Source: Buddleja alternifolia (taxonomy: Eukaryota > Streptophyta > Magnoliopsida > Lamiales > Scrophulariaceae). Taken from it: 64,000 nucleotides of DNA. Position 1 is the stretch's first letter. Each line of letters begins with the position of its first letter. The stretch lies in the NCBI GenBank assembly GCA_019426215.1, contig CM033397.1, forward strand, positions 28,584,480 to 28,648,479, in the 5' to 3' direction. Under the pieces are notes generated by a model that did no database searches, was not told the origin of the DNA, and was given only the letters and a program-made list of their open reading frames with translations. This document shows, piece after piece, positions 45,701 to 58,179 of the stretch. The translations under genes were made by a program, and so were the position numbers.

Positions 45701-48700
45701 AATGCATTTGAACGTAGCATGGATCATATTTGGAGAAACAATCATGTCAGGAAAAAACAATCACAAATGTAGCTAATGCAAGGTTTTATTGAAGATAGAA
45801 ACCCAATGTCATACCAAAGACATCAACTATTTCAGAACCCCTTAGCAAACCAGCAAGAAAACCAACTTTTATGAAATGGTACCTTTTCCTTGATCAACTC
45901 TGAGAAGAATTTAAATTGGTAGACATCAATATCGCAATGTAGGGCAAGGTCGAGACCAAAGACCCACCATCCTTTTGGTAGCTGAAGGGCAAAATAGCTT
46001 TTCTTTTGGGGCATAAACCAACCCCCTAACCAGCTCTTGTGACAAATATATCTCATAAATGTCTGAAGCCCATCAAACCAATCTGTAAACCAGCATAAAG
46101 CAATAAGTATTGAAAACTAGGCATAAGTGGTGGTACTAGAAAGCGGCAAGCAAAGGAATTAACGAAATGCTTAGGCAAAGAGCCAAAACCAACCATGATT
46201 TCCAGGTATGACGAAGCACTGAGGCCCATCATACTGCTTCAGTGCTGACACCCCACAAGGTAATTCTGGTTTATCTACAGCTATATGTTCCTCCTTATAC
46301 CAGAGGGGAGGCTGAAGAGCATATTCAAAAGGACGAAAAAGACGTCTCTCATATGTAAATGCAGATGGATTAGGATACCTGAAAAACGAACATATATTCA
46401 ATATATAACCTACCAAATAATCAACTGGGAATCCAGCAGCTTATATACCAATGCTTTATAATTTAATATAATCAACTGCGAGATGAAAACAAGTCCTTTT
46501 ATTCAACACACACATGTAAAAATTACGAAAGGAAAGGACATCTTGTTTTTAGGCCAGGCTAACCTCAGACAAATATCCAGTAAAAGCTGACCTCAGATGT
46601 ACTTTTAGATATTTAGGTAAAAGAAAGACGTTTCACATATACCACCATTCATAATAAGTAAAAGTTACTTAAGAAATAACTGAGCGACCTTAAACATTAT
46701 TAAACAGAAATAACTTCTGGATCAGTTTGAAAGAGAATCTTACACAAATAGAACAACTATTCGGACATTCAAAATCGTAATAACCTTAATCTACACCAGA
46801 CATGACAAAAGACTAATCACCAAAGAAAAAAGATAATAACCATGTACATGGCATAAACCATTTCACCAGGGTGATAAATGTTCAAACAAAGTACATTTCC
46901 CTGATTCAACATTAGACAACTAATGTCGATTAACAGACTGCTAAAGTGAATTTAAAAGCAGCCCGAAATTGTTGAGTACTAAAACTGAGAAAGCAATTGA
47001 TTCCATAATAAAAACCGATTTGTCAGCCTTAGTGTTCAAAGAGCTTTGTCCACGGAAAGCTAGATGCTGATGACTTCTCAAAAATGCAAATATAAGTGAT
47101 ATAATCTGATGAAACAAGATAGAAAAGATGAAACCTCACTATGTAGCAGGTATATTTATCTAAAACCAAAGAAAAATGGAGCATATAATGTACATGGAGG
47201 TGGCAGAAGCAACAAACTTCCGAAAAAAGACGAGATATTATCATATTGTGGATAGAAACAAAATTTACATCTAACTAAAATGAAAATATCATTAATGTTG
47301 TTGTCGATCATAGTCCATTGGAATGCATGATAAACATCCCAAGAGACTTCAAAACCTGAAGTTTCATAATTCCATTTATTTTTGGTCATTACTGCACACT
47401 AACTGAGAATTAGATATTTAATCTTTACTATGCTTCACAAGACAGAGCTGCCCTTGACCTTCGAAAAAATAAATCAAAATATGTTAGTGACAGAAAGAGA
47501 AGTTGGTGAGCTTACGCAAGATCACCCCCAATAAGGAGCAGGTTACCACGTGGCAGTGTAATCTGAGAACCATTACTCTGAATCCTAATTGAAGGCTGAG
47601 CAAGAAGTCGCGCCACACTATAGGAAGAGTTTCCACCATCACCAGTATCAGCCATAAAGTCAAACCAGAATTCATCTTGTTCACTGAACTGGTCATACAA
47701 TAGATCCTCTTGCTTAGATGCATCTTCCACCTTGCTCATTGCAGCCTAAAAAGAATAGAAAAAAGAAAGAGAAAGAGAAAAAAGGATTAACTCAAGAAGG
47801 CACTCATAATCAGTATAAAAACATGAAATAAAGTCGAAAACATAGAGCACAATGCAAAATGAGAAAACGTACTGGAACTAATGATATTCAGCAGAAAAAA
47901 AAAATCTTTTTCAAGAAAAAGGAAAAGTAACTCTGAAACACATTCAGATTACACTCTTTTTGCCATCATTAGATTCTAGATCAAGAAAAATATCTTTTGG
48001 ATACATTATAAACAACTAACGCAAACCCTGAAATTATGAGCAGGTTCTATTGAATTTGCCATGCAAAACCTTACAAAGGGGAACAAGAGAAAGGGGAGGT
48101 CTGCCTCATGGAAGACAGATAATTCAAAAAAGAGTAATTATGTGAATAAGTAGGAGATGTTAGATATACCTGCATCATACGCATGTCAAAACGCCCAACA
48201 AAAACAGTTACTGATACCAGCAGGTCAAAAACTGTCTTAAACAAATCGGCAGATGTCCTACACCACATCAGCAGAAACATCATAATGATTCAGGGTGTCC
48301 TGATTATGAAGGACAGTGTGTGTTTGTGCATGTGTATGTAGGTCTCATTGTCTCCGTATGTGTGTGTGTGAGAGAGAAAGAGGGAGAGAGATATTACCCA
48401 GAGTACCAAGGGACCATATCTAAAAAGTCAGGCTTCATTTGCTTTTTTTTCAACTTCTCAACTTCTTTCTGTGACACAGGGTGAGTTAGAGCCCACCTGT
48501 TGGTTGGTAGACACCAATCAATACAGCATAGTAATCAAGTGAAAATAAATGGGAGGGGAAATATAAAATTTGAGAAACTATTGCCGTTGACAATTTTTGA
48601 AGGGTACTAGAGTTCCCAAATTCACTTAAGTTACAAGAGATGGGTCAAACAAACACAGCACAATATGAACTTGAAAAATGAAAAACACTAATGGCTAGCT

Positions 48701-50101
48701 AATACATTTACAGCTAGTTGGTCGACGTCAACAGACTACTCTTGAACTCATTGTTCAGCTCTCATTGTAAAGTCAGGAAGCATGGAAAATAAATAAACCA
48801 ACAACTAAATGATAATATCAAAAAGCTTGTCATGACTTCTATTTCATGTCTTACGAACATAGTGGACCATAAGCTGGATGAGAAGAATGTTAATTAGAAC
48901 AAAAGTAAAATAAGCATTTATGAAGTCCAAGAACAATGGCATCAGTTAACTCTCACCCTGTCGATCTTTCCACGACATAATTGGCCATGTAGAGGCCTAT
49001 AAAAGTGGCCCATAATGAATATATAGGCGAAATTTCAGCTGGGGATTCAGCACACGAACCGCCACTACAAGTCAACTGAAAATGTGAAAGACAAACATAC
49101 AGCATCAGCATACACTCATTCACCATTGTTAATAAGGAAAACACTGAATAACAGTAGAACATCATACCTCACCATAAATGACCCACTTGGATAAAAATGG
49201 ATAGTCACTAGCAGAACCAACTGGAGCAAACCAAGATGAGCAAACTTGATCTTTGAACTCATTCATGCGAACAAATTTTGCAAGCCATGAATTCCGTTCT
49301 TCCTTGTTCCACAATGTAAACCAGCCCGAGTACCACCTTTCAAATGTCTTTTCTCTCATAATAGCACGGTTGCCACAGTGGCTATAAAATACACAACATG
49401 CTACACTTATAACCTACACAAGAATAATTGCAGAAAATAAGAATAAGCAAAGTTGGTATTTACTCAGGATTCATTTTTAGGACTTACAGTGCAATTTTGA
49501 AGAATTGTCAGAATCGCTGGTCTCCTCCCAGCAACACGAGCAACAAGACCAATGTACCACAGGCCAATGAATATAATGTGGAATACAAGAAGGAACAAAA
49601 TGGAAGATAAATAGATTGTTAAGAACAAAGAAAGGTTCATCCTCATATCAACTCCCATGGATTGAAAACTTGGAAGATGATATAACGCAGCCACCAATAT
49701 CCAGCCTATATACCTGAAAAGTAGAACACTCCAATTATTGAAGTCCATTACCCGATTTTACTATCCATTTTTTAAACAGACAAGAATACGAGTAGGGCCT
49801 ACCAGCGACTGAAATTTGAATAACTTGGTTTGATGGTTTTCCCTATAAATGGAGAAGAAAAGAAATAGAAGAACCCAAGCAAACAGGCATACATCGACCA
49901 CCATTTAATGTTGCTGTCTAACTTCTGAATAAGAGTATGCATATTATCTGATGAAATGAAAAATAGGCAACCCACAACAACAGCAATGACCGCATGCCGG
50001 GAATGCTCATGCGGATACGGATACGTGTGGGTAAATATAGTTCTAACTGTCTCCATGTTTAAAGTATCTAACAAACCAACAGGCTGTTTGTCAGATCCCA
50101 T
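39447..50101 (-). CDS. Multi-pass membrane calcineurin-like metallophosphoesterase, 1015 aa, 15 exons
   Basis: Coding exons (descending): 50101-49803, 49713-49488, 49413-49168, 49075-48957, 48496-48398, 48257-48170, 47745-47516, 46378-46194, 46082-45883, 42744-42409, 42182-42081, 41934-41661, 41196-41048, 40312-40028, 39656-39447. They sum to 3048 nt in frame, with every intron GT-AG. The N-terminal third has several membrane helices (for example AVIAVVVGCLFFI). The catalytic domain holds the five metal-binding blocks in order: DTGD (392-395), GGDLAY (432-437), GNHDW (495-499), THE with His576, and GDLHHY (612-617). Hydrophobic helices return in the C-terminal third. Intact motifs predict a dinuclear-metal phosphoesterase in an endomembrane; the substrate is unknown. 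Intron 9 (45882-42745) is 3.1 kb because elements have inserted in it. Length equals what I recall for this plant family. Confidence 0.93.
39738..39778. repeat. C homopolymer followed by A homopolymer
   Basis: About 22 C then about 18 A, in the last intron of the metallophosphoesterase gene. The following 39780-39910 (GAGCCCCCTAACATTTTG) looks like a decayed C-rich MITE end. Exact run length may be unreliable. Confidence 0.8.
40482..40733. mobile_element. Mutator-like MITE, 252 bp, perfect 9-bp duplication, in intron 13
   Basis: The ends are inverted (GGGATAATTACATA and TATGTAATCTACCC). TTAAAGTAA flanks both (40473-40481 and 40734-40742). No coding content. Confidence 0.85.
40770..40900. mobile_element. 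Small foldback MITE in intron 13 (family also at 20589-20713)
   Basis: The ends GGGTAATACTATGGT and ACCATAAAATTTCCC are imperfect inverted repeats. The interior has GTCTATCT...GAAAGAGATAGAC shared with the copy at 20589. Confidence 0.6.
43290..44462. mobile_element. TIR element about 1.17 kb (MULE-like) in intron 9
   Basis: Inverted ends of about 100 bp start GGGAAAATTACAAAAAACTCCC and include CTTATGGGCTAAA and TTAGGGAGGTGGAAGTAATT. ATTTTTTA lies next to both ends (43282-43289 and 44464-44471), an 8-bp candidate duplication with a 1-nt offset in AT-rich DNA. The interior has TA/GT microsatellites, a perfect palindrome at 43931-43968 and no transposase. Confidence 0.75.
43931..43968. repeat. 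Perfect 18-bp-arm palindrome
   Basis: CTGTTCATCGTCTTCACA, the spacer GA, then its exact reverse complement. A related imperfect hairpin (CTCATCTTCTTC...GAAGAAGATGAAC) lies at 43717-43751 in the same element. Confidence 0.9.
45169..45620. mobile_element. Tourist-type (Harbinger) MITE, 452 bp, TAA duplication, in intron 9
   Basis: The ends GGCTTTGTTTGGATGTGTTTT and GGCCTTGTTTGTTTGTGTTTT (inward from 45620) are inverted. TAA flanks both ends (45166-45168 and 45621-45623). The same family is at 59858-60278. Confidence 0.85.
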
Positions 50102-50859
50102 TACACACGCCCAAAATATTTGTAACTTTTCCTGATTCAGAAATCGCAGGGATCTTCACTTTACCAGCAGCAATTGCTCAACCAAGATTAGTTAGTGAAC
50201 CCTGTAAATAAGTACCAAAAATATAACAACCAAATATTAATGAAATGTTTGAGATCTTTAATCCAATATAATGCTGCCACTAGCCGCATTTCACACGGAA
50301 CGCCAACAAAAAGAAAGAAATGCAATTAACAGTCAATTGTATGGTATTACACAATTTGCCACTACAAAAATGAAAGTAAATCAAAATAACAACTTCTTGT
50401 AAACAGTCAACAAATCCCAGAAAGTAACAGAGAACTTCCAAGTTCCAATTTGAATGATTGCTACCGGTTGTCATCAACCAGTACTAATAATCCGAAAACT
50501 ACGAAGACTAACATGTTACAATCAGTAGCCACATTCAGAAGTAAGTGATATTTCAACAAAAAGTTCAATTCCGTAGTTAATAGGCAACAAATTAGGGCCC
50601 CGAATCGATGCTGAATGAGAAATCCAGAATCCAAATAGCCCCAATTAGGGTTTGCAAGCAGAAAATTGACCCAAACAAACAAGAACCAAATTTGGGGATT
50701 TCTTAAATTCACATCAGCATTCAAAATTTCATTTCAATCCAACAATACTCACTTCCCCACAAAAAACCCTGCTCAGTATTTCTCCACAACATCACATGCA
50801 GGCCAAATACTAAATCACGTTAAAAGGCCAAATTGAACAAAAAGAGTCGAGAGAAAGAA

Positions 50860-50960
50860 AAATGTACCTGAATGAAGGGAAGAGAGAGAAAGAAAGAAGA
50901 AGGAATACTAGGCATGTGGATATGGGATTATATATATATATATATATATATGTATGAATG
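50860..50960 (-). promoter_or_regulatory. Probable promoter and CT-rich 5'-UTR exon of the metallophosphoesterase gene
   Basis: On the minus strand a TATATA run (about 50955-50930) is followed by a CT-rich leader ending ATTCAG before GTACAT (about 50866), a good donor. This suggests a non-coding first exon with a 5'-UTR intron reaching close to the ATG at 50101. The acceptor was not pinned down. The TA run is a microsatellite, so it could be coincidental. Confidence 0.4.
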
Positions 50961-51099
50961 AACTTATATATAAAGAATGAGGAAAATGAGATGATTAAGA
51001 AATGGGGCACGGCATATTTCCAAGAATGTCTGCAAAGACCATTAACAGCATATTCTTTGTACTCAGCCCCCCACCGCCCACCCACCCTTTCCTATCCTA

Positions 51100-51509
51100 T
51101 CTATTATGACTTTCTACGCTAAAAAAAAACACATGGTAAATTTTGAAAAATGGGATTTTTCTGGGTTTTTTCTGTTTGGGTCAGAGCTACGATGAGACGT
51201 GACGAATCAAAAAACTGCTTCGGCAAAAACTGCGGGAAGTTTTGTGTTTTATTTTTTACTTTTGTTGTTGCTGACTGACTGCGGAGGTTTCTTTTTAGTA
51301 CACGGTACAATTGTGGTTTTTGAGACCGTTCGATATTTATGTTAGGCGGTCTGTTCGACGTCCACGTGTTTATCAAGTTTGCTTTTTGGTCTAATCAATG
51401 TAATTTTTATTTGGTCCTCGGGTGACTTTTTTGCTTTTTAGGTCCTTTTGGTTTGGGTTTATTGCATTTGGGGGTCATTTGATTGTGAGTATGGGTTTAG
51501 TTGATATTT
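51100..51509. other. Intergenic; no gene seen
   Basis: Upstream flank of the metallophosphoesterase gene, without credible coding sequence. Confidence 0.4.
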
Positions 51510-51517
51510 GATAGCAC

Positions 51518-52456
51518 CATGGTCTTAAATTTCGGTCGAAACACCGATTCGGATTTCGGGGGGTCCAGAAATAAAATCAAACCTTCGATCCAATTTTGCA
51601 GAATTTCTTCCGAAATTTCAACCGAAACCAGAAATTTCCCGAATTTTTTGTCGAAACCCGAAATTTAAAATATTTTTGTCAAATTTCTGCCGAAACCCGA
51701 TATTTCCCAAAACATTCACCGAAACCGAAATTTCGGCGATTTTTTTTTTAATATTTTTAAATAATTTTTTTTTAAAATATTATATAATTAGAAAATTATA
51801 TTTATATTTGGTAATGACCACACCTACCACTTACCCTCCAACCACAAGAAACAGTAAAGCAAAAAACTGAAAATGAATATGATTGAAGAAATTGTTCTAC
51901 TCCATTGGGGTTTTTCAAGATTCAACACCAGAAGGATATCATCATCATCATTATATGCAGTACTACCAATATTTCATGTCATTGGCGAAATATTGTCAAC
52001 ATGTAACTAATAATTTTCACTTGCAATATGAAAGTAGAGGTATAACAGATACTAGTGATAGCGATTTCAATTCTCCTAGAAACTCGATGTGGTATTAAAT
52101 AGTAACTTTTATTTAAATCTTAGTACATTTTATTTTAATGAAGTTTTCATAAAATTTGGTTATTATCTTACTATCAAATTATATTTATTTCATATTTTTT
52201 GCAATAGTTTTTAGTGATATTATTTAACAAATTCATTATCTATATATTATATATAGAATATTATTGATGTAAAATATGCATACACATGATAATTAAAATT
52301 ACCCAAATTTTATTGTAAATTTTCAAATATTTTTATAAATTTTCATGATTTCTTTAAAATTGAAACCGAAATTTTGAATATCCCCGAAATTTCCATCAAA
52401 ATTTTCATAAATTTACTACACCGATATCTACCCCGAAACCGAAATTTAAGACCTTG
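51518..52456. mobile_element. hAT-type non-autonomous element, 939 bp, perfect 8-bp duplication
   Basis: The ends CATGGTCTTAAATTTCGG and, inward from 52456, CAAGGTCTTAAATTTCGG are inverted with one mismatch. GATAGCAC flanks both (51510-51517 and 52457-52464), as expected for hAT. Just inside the left end CGAAAxxxCCGAAATTTC units recur as a subterminal array. A 71-codon open frame (51883-52098) has no motif I recognise; it may be a transposase remnant. Confidence 0.85.
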
Positions 52457-52617
52457 GATAGCACTAACAATGGGATACATTTCTAATTTTCCATCATATC
52501 CATTGTTTTGTTGTGAATGATTGAGGGTAAGATATATTACTTGGAACACTCAAGACAAGTTGTTAAGTTTTACAATTCCATTGCTAGCCTCATCCTGACA
52601 CTTTGACAAGCAGTCTA

Positions 52618-53133
52618 TGTTGGAAATTGGAAGTTTCAAAACTTCAAAAATCAAATTTAATATTTTCATTATTTGCATTAACAATATTGACCATAACCTC
52701 CCACATTGTATTGATTTGTGCTTTTAATTTTTAGGTTTCAACATGCATCCTAACACTATAAATAGGTCCTAGGGGTCTTAGTTAGAAGACACAACAACAC
52801 AAGCATGCAACATTCATCATCTATATTTTCTCTATATTTTGGGCAACTAGGATAAGGTCTTGTTCACATAGTTTTCTTGTGAACGTGCTCACAAAGAAAA
52901 CACCGGCGTGGCCTTCTTGGGTTTTATCTTGGGGTGGTGGTGAGCCGACAGTACCTGCACGAGGGGAGGCCATCACGATCTTAGGACAGCGTCAAGTGGC
53001 GTGACTCCTACAGGCCAGCCGTTCTTACTTTTATATGTTTTAAATTATATTATTTTATGCAAATTGTTTCACAGGATAATCTAAAGAATTTATATTTATG
53101 TTATTGCATGCAAATCTTGAAAATTTCACAACA
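52618..53133 (+). repeat. 5' LTR of the Copia element
   Basis: Runs TGTTGG...CAACA. TATAAATA at 52757-52764 is a good TATA box, placing the probable transcription start near 52790. It contains ATCACGATCTTAG (52972-52984), the partner of the downstream primer-site sequence. Confidence 0.95.
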
Positions 53134-53135
53134 AT

Positions 53136-53148
53136 CTAAGATCGTGAT
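53136..53148 (+). promoter_or_regulatory. Primer-site position of the Copia element, complementary to its own LTR
   Basis: CTAAGATCGTGAT begins 2 nt after the LTR and is the exact reverse complement of 52972-52984. Pairing would close a 151-nt loop. I see no match to the initiator-tRNA-Met type site common in plant Copia elements. Confidence 0.7.
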
Positions 53149-54309
53149 ATTGGTTGCTCTAATTCTGATTTTTACTTAATCTGTTATAGCCTACTGAATT
53201 TCATATCTGCTGCAATTAGTTCACTGCTTATACTTTGTTGTTATTGTTTTGCATATCTATTTAAATCACTCACTGTAAGTCTATAAGTGCTATATGATTA
53301 CATATATTCTTTAGTATAACGAAAACGAAAACCACAAAAAAAAAAATTTAATTCTTTACTCTCAATACATATAATACTCTATATTAACTATATTCTAAAC
53401 AATTCTGCAATTATATGCTCTCTGCAAATTTGAAACAATTTGTTCACTGATTTACTAATAACAAATTATTAAATACATTAAGATTGTGCCAAGTGTTGAT
53501 GATTGTGTGATGATTATGTTTATATAAAATTAACAGAAATTACTTTGGTTTTGGTTTGGATAGCTAGCTAACATCTGAAGAGTTTCTGTACATGTGTCTA
53601 ATTTGCTAGATATAAACCTACAAGTCCATCAACTATTGCCACGTAAAAGTGAACTACATGCATATTAGCTGGAAAACGATTTTGTTTTAAATTTTAATAT
53701 TTTAATTTACTAGTAATCTGAACGGTAAAATTGCTATTTATTTCGTTTGATAGCATTAGTCTTTGAAACCGTTTATCAATTTAAAAATAGTGGAGTATTA
53801 TTTGTTGACTCATATTTGTGACTTGAAAATAATCTTGTAATTATTAATTATTGATGTTATCTTATTGATTCCTACATACCGTTTAATTAATAAATCTTGT
53901 ATGTGTGTCATTTAATAATTCAACAGTAAAATTTGTTATTTGTGTGTTGTGTGCTAATAATAGTGACAGAAACCGTTTACAAACTTATCAATTGTGGGAA
54001 AATTGCTTGATTTAATATTTATAAATTACTTTAAAAATTCTAATATTCGGTTGATCTTTACTACTGGTTGACCAAATTTGATTTTATTCTTATCACTCCA
54101 TTGCATGCGCGTTAAGTGTTTTGATATATTGCTCACATATTCATTTCTAGTGTATGTTACAAATCTGTGGTATTTTAAATTTGTGAAGCGTTAGTGTTGT
54201 TATTGATAGTATTTCTCTGACTCCTACAGTTAATTGCTTCATTTAAATTTATCATTTCTTTGCCCTTATTAATTCCTATTGTTACTAATTAAATTAAAAC
54301 AAAAAAAAA
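53149..54309 (+). other. Long untranslated leader of the Copia element
   Basis: About 1.16 kb, AT-rich and without a coding frame, ending in an A-rich run just before the gag-pol ATG. Confidence 0.7.
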
Positions 54310-57300
54310 ATGGCTTCTCGTGAAGACGCTAGTAGTGTTAAACCTGAGAAATTTAACGGATTAAATTTTAAAAGATGGCAAAACCAATTGAAATATTGGT
54401 TGACCGTTCTTGGGTTTATGTCTGCCATAGATGAAAATATTGAATCAAGCTCTTGGCAAACCCCTGAAAATGTAGACTATCATTGTCGTAATCGTATTCT
54501 TAGTGCTTTGTCTGAAAGACTTTACGATGTTTATCATACTTTTACTAGTGCTAAGGAACTTTGGGATGCCTTAGAAGCCGATTATGGAATTGATGATGCG
54601 GGTATTGTTAGATTTAATGCCTCTACTTTTACAAGATATATAATGGTTGATGAAAAGTCTATTAATGAACAAATTCATGAATTTCAAGACTTACTAAAAC
54701 CTTTAGAAGAAGGAGGGTCAAAATTTAGTGAAGATTATAAAGTTTCATGTCTAATTGATAAACTCCCACCTTCATGGTCTAATTTTGCTAGAGGTCTTAG
54801 ACATCAACAAGGGTCGTTAACTTTAAGTCAAGTCTTTAAATCCTTGAGGGTAGAAGAACAACATAGGATTAATGTTAAACAAGAAGGGTTGAAAGCTAAG
54901 GCTAACCTAGTGGAACATAAAAGAAACCATAACCAAAATAGGTTCAAGCCTAGGGGAAATAGGTTTAAAATGAACAACAAGAATTGGAAGAAAGACTATC
55001 GACACAATAATAATAATAATCGATTTAAGACACAAAACTATAAGGATAATAAAGGCAAAGAAAAGATAGAAAAGCCCTGCTTTGTGTGTGGAAGAACTAA
55101 TCATATGGCTAAAGACTGTTACTACAAGAAGACCGAGAAGTTCAACCCTAAGCCTAATAATCAAGAAGTAAACATGTTGGTCAATGGAGAACCATCTATC
55201 AGGTTAGAATCTATAACTCCCTTAATAAACTTTACATATAAAAATAATGAATGGTGGTTAGATTCAGGAGCTAATATTCATGTTTGTTTTGAAAAATCAA
55301 TGTTTAAAACATATCAGAACTCAAGTGGAGGAAGCGTGACACTAGGAAACAACACTGTCGCACAAATACATGGGATCGGGAGCGTTGAGTTAAAGATGAC
55401 GTCCGGAAAGATATTAACCCTAGATGGAGTGCGACACGTACCTGAAGTTAGACGAAATTTAGTTAGTGGGTCTTGTCTAGTTGAAAATGGTTATAAACTA
55501 GTTATGGAGTCTAATAAAGTTGTAATAACTAGAAAGAATGATTTTATTGGAAAAGGCTTTGTAAGTGATGGTTTGTTTAAATTAAATATTTTGAATGATG
55601 AAGAAAATTCCTCCTTTATTTTTAATATTGAATCTAATATTTTATGGCATAAAAGATTAGGACATGTTAGTAATATAAAAGTTAAGAGACTTAGGGATTT
55701 AGGATTAATTCCAAAATCTCAAGTAAATATTGATCATAAGTGTGAAATATGTGTACAAGCTAAACAAACAAAAAGAGCTTATAAATCGGTTCACAGAGAT
55801 TCAATTATCTTAGAACTTATCCATAGTGATGTGTGTGATTCAAATAGAACTCCAACTAGAGGTGGAAATAAATATTTTGTAACATTTATAGATGACTTTT
55901 CTAAATATTGTTATATTTATCTTATTAAGTCTAAAGATGAAGTCTTTGGAAAATTTAAGATTTATAAAACTGAGGTTGAGAACCAATTAGAGAAAAAAGT
56001 TATAATATTAAGGTCAGATAGAGGAGGAGAATATTCTTCGGGTGAGTTAGAAAAATTTTGTGAAGAAAATGGTATTATACATGAATTCACACCTCCCTAT
56101 TCACCTCAATCAAATGGAGTAGCTGAAAGGAAAAATAGGACGTTAATGGATATGGTTAACTCTATGTTATTAAATTCTGGAGCACCTGAAAACTTATGGG
56201 GGGAAGCTATTTTATCTTCGTGTTTTATACTTAATCGTGTGATTGTTAAAGATAATGATAAAACTCCTTATGAATTGTGGAAAAAGAGAGCCCCTAACCT
56301 AAATTTTCTTAAAGTGTGGGGGTGTTTAGCAAAAGTAGCTATACCTGATATTAAAAGGAAGAAAATAGGTCCTAAAACAATAGATGCTATATTTATCGGA
56401 TATGCTCAAAATAGTAGTGCGAATAGATTTTTAGTGGTTAATTCTGATGTTAGTGGTATTTCTAATAACACAATTATTGAGGCTAGAGATGCAACTTTCT
56501 TTGAAGATGTTTTCCCTTTTAAGACTAAAATTACAAGTGAATTAGAAACACCAAGAATAGAATCTTATATAGGTGAATCATCTAACAGTTCAATTTTAGA
56601 AAACAAGGAAGAAGAATCTATAGAATTAAGAAGAAGTAAGAGGCCTAGAATAGAAAAGAATTTCGGAGATGATTTTATTACATTTTTAGTTGAAGGAGAT
56701 CCCCAGACCTATGAAGAAGCTATATCTTCTATAGACGCACCTTTTTGGAAAGAAGCCATAAATGACGAATATAATTCGATTATTCAAAATAATACTTGGG
56801 TATTATCTAACTTACCACCCGGTAGTAAGCCGATAGGATGTAAATGGATTTTTAAAAAGAAATTAAAAGCGGATGGGTCTATAGATAAATATAAAGCAAG
56901 GTTAGTAGCAAAAGGGTTTACACAACAAGAAGGAATTGACTATTTTGATACTTACTCGCCTGTCGCTAGAATTTCAACTATTAGAACTTTACTGGCGTTA
57001 GCATCTATACATAAATTAATAATTCATCAAATGGATGTAAAAACGGCATTTTTAAATGGAGATTTAGATGAAGAAATTTACATGCAACAACCTGAAGGCT
57101 TTAAAGTTAAAGGGCAAGAACATAAAGTATGTAAATTAGTAAAATCTTTATATGGTTTAAAACAAGCTCCTAAACAATGGCATGAAAAGTTTAATGAGGT
57201 TATACTTGCTAATGGGTTTAAATCAAACGAACATGACAAATGTGTCTATGCTAAGGAAGAAAATGGTGAATATGTGATACTATGTTTATATGTGGATGAT

Positions 57301-58179
57301 ATATTAATTTTTGGGTCTAATTTGTATTTTATTAAAATTGTGAAAGATTGTTTGTCTAATAACTTTGAAATGAAAGATTTGGGTGAAGCTCATATTATTT
57401 TGGGCATGAAAGTTAGTAGAACTAAAGAAGGCATCTCACTAGATCAATCGATTGCTATTGAAAAATTATTGAAAAAATTTAATTACTACGATTGTAAGAT
57501 AATGTCTACTCCTTATGATCCTAATGTACATCTAAATAAGAATTTGGGAGAACCCGTGTCACAATTGAAATATTCTCAAATTATAGGGTCATTATTGTAT
57601 TTTTCTAATAGAACTAGACCTGATATATGTTATGCGGTTGGAAGACTTAGTAGATACACTCATAATCCTAGTAAAGAACACTGGAATGCTTTAGAAAGAA
57701 TTCTTAAGTATCTTAGAGGAACCCTAAACTTTTCTTTATACTATAAAGGTTTTCCAAATGTACTTGAAGGGTATAGTGATGCTAATTGGATTACCGATAG
57801 CTCCGAAATAAAATCTACTAGTGGCTTTGTATTTATGTTGGGGGGAGCAGCGATAACTTGGGGATCTAAGAAACAAACTGTTATTTCTAGAAGTACAATG
57901 GAAGCTGAGTTAATAGCGTTAGATTTAACTTGTACAACTGCTGAATGGCTAAGAGACCTTTTACTTGATATTCCATTAGTAAAGAAACCTTTACCGGCCA
58001 TATCTATACATTGTGATTCTAAGGCTGTGATAGATCTTGTGAAGCAAACCCATTCTAATAAGAAAATGAGTAGACATTTACAAGCAAGATATAAAAGTGT
58101 AAAATCTTTAATAAAGAGAAATGTGGTATCACTCAATTTTGTCAAGTCCGAGAGAAACTTGGCTGATAATTTGAACTAA
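54310..58179 (+). CDS. Copia gag-pol polyprotein, 1289 aa
   Basis: A single frame from ATG 54310 (after an A-rich run) to TAA at 58177. Domains in order: gag (about 1-250), starting near KPEKFNG and basic and Asn-rich before the zinc knuckle; CCHC knuckle from Cys257; protease DSGA at 318-321; an HHCC integrase N-terminus with LWHKRLGHV and CEICVQAK; an integrase core with Asp507, Asp570 and Glu606 (35-residue DD35E spacing); reverse transcriptase with YVDD at 994-997; and RNase H with GYSDANW and HCDSKAV. Family proteins usually continue past the ADxLTK motif; here a one-base length change near 58173 ends the frame at that point, and related coding sequence continues in another frame to about 58250. 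Only the extreme C-terminus is affected, so activity may persist. Lineage within Copia not assigned. Confidence 0.95.
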   Translation: MASREDASSVKPEKFNGLNFKRWQNQLKYWLTVLGFMSAIDENIESSSWQTPENVDYHCRNRILSALSERLYDVYHTFTSAKELWDALEADYGIDDAGIVRFNASTFTRYIMVDEKSINEQIHEFQDLLKPLEEGGSKFSEDYKVSCLIDKLPPSWSNFARGLRHQQGSLTLSQVFKSLRVEEQHRINVKQEGLKAKANLVEHKRNHNQNRFKPRGNRFKMNNKNWKKDYRHNNNNNRFKTQNYKDNKGKEKIEKPCFVCGRTNHMAKDCYYKKTEKFNPKPNNQEVNMLVNGEPSIRLESITPLINFTYKNNEWWLDSGANIHVCFEKSMFKTYQNSSGGSVTLGNNTVAQIHGIGSVELKMTSGKILTLDGVRHVPEVRRNLVSGSCLVENGYKLVMESNKVVITRKNDFIGKGFVSDGLFKLNILNDEENSSFIFNIESNILWHKRLGHVSNIKVKRLRDLGLIPKSQVNIDHKCEICVQAKQTKRAYKSVHRDSIILELIHSDVCDSNRTPTRGGNKYFVTFIDDFSKYCYIYLIKSKDEVFGKFKIYKTEVENQLEKKVIILRSDRGGEYSSGELEKFCEENGIIHEFTPPYSPQSNGVAERKNRTLMDMVNSMLLNSGAPENLWGEAILSSCFILNRVIVKDNDKTPYELWKKRAPNLNFLKVWGCLAKVAIPDIKRKKIGPKTIDAIFIGYAQNSSANRFLVVNSDVSGISNNTIIEARDATFFEDVFPFKTKITSELETPRIESYIGESSNSSILENKEEESIELRRSKRPRIEKNFGDDFITFLVEGDPQTYEEAISSIDAPFWKEAINDEYNSIIQNNTWVLSNLPPGSKPIGCKWIFKKKLKADGSIDKYKARLVAKGFTQQEGIDYFDTYSPVARISTIRTLLALASIHKLIIHQMDVKTAFLNGDLDEEIYMQQPEGFKVKGQEHKVCKLVKSLYGLKQAPKQWHEKFNEVILANGFKSNEHDKCVYAKEENGEYVILCLYVDDILIFGSNLYFIKIVKDCLSNNFEMKDLGEAHIILGMKVSRTKEGISLDQSIAIEKLLKKFNYYDCKIMSTPYDPNVHLNKNLGEPVSQLKYSQIIGSLLYFSNRTRPDICYAVGRLSRYTHNPSKEHWNALERILKYLRGTLNFSLYYKGFPNVLEGYSDANWITDSSEIKSTSGFVFMLGGAAITWGSKKQTVISRSTMEAELIALDLTCTTAEWLRDLLLDIPLVKKPLPAISIHCDSKAVIDLVKQTHSNKKMSRHLQARYKSVKSLIKRNVVSLNFVKSERNLADNLN

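Noticed and set aside
50280..50724. Minus-strand frames at 50280-50477 and 50461-50724 as upstream coding exons
   Set aside because: No motifs. They fall in the inferred 5'-UTR intron, and the ATG at 50101 begins a protein start that fits the family.
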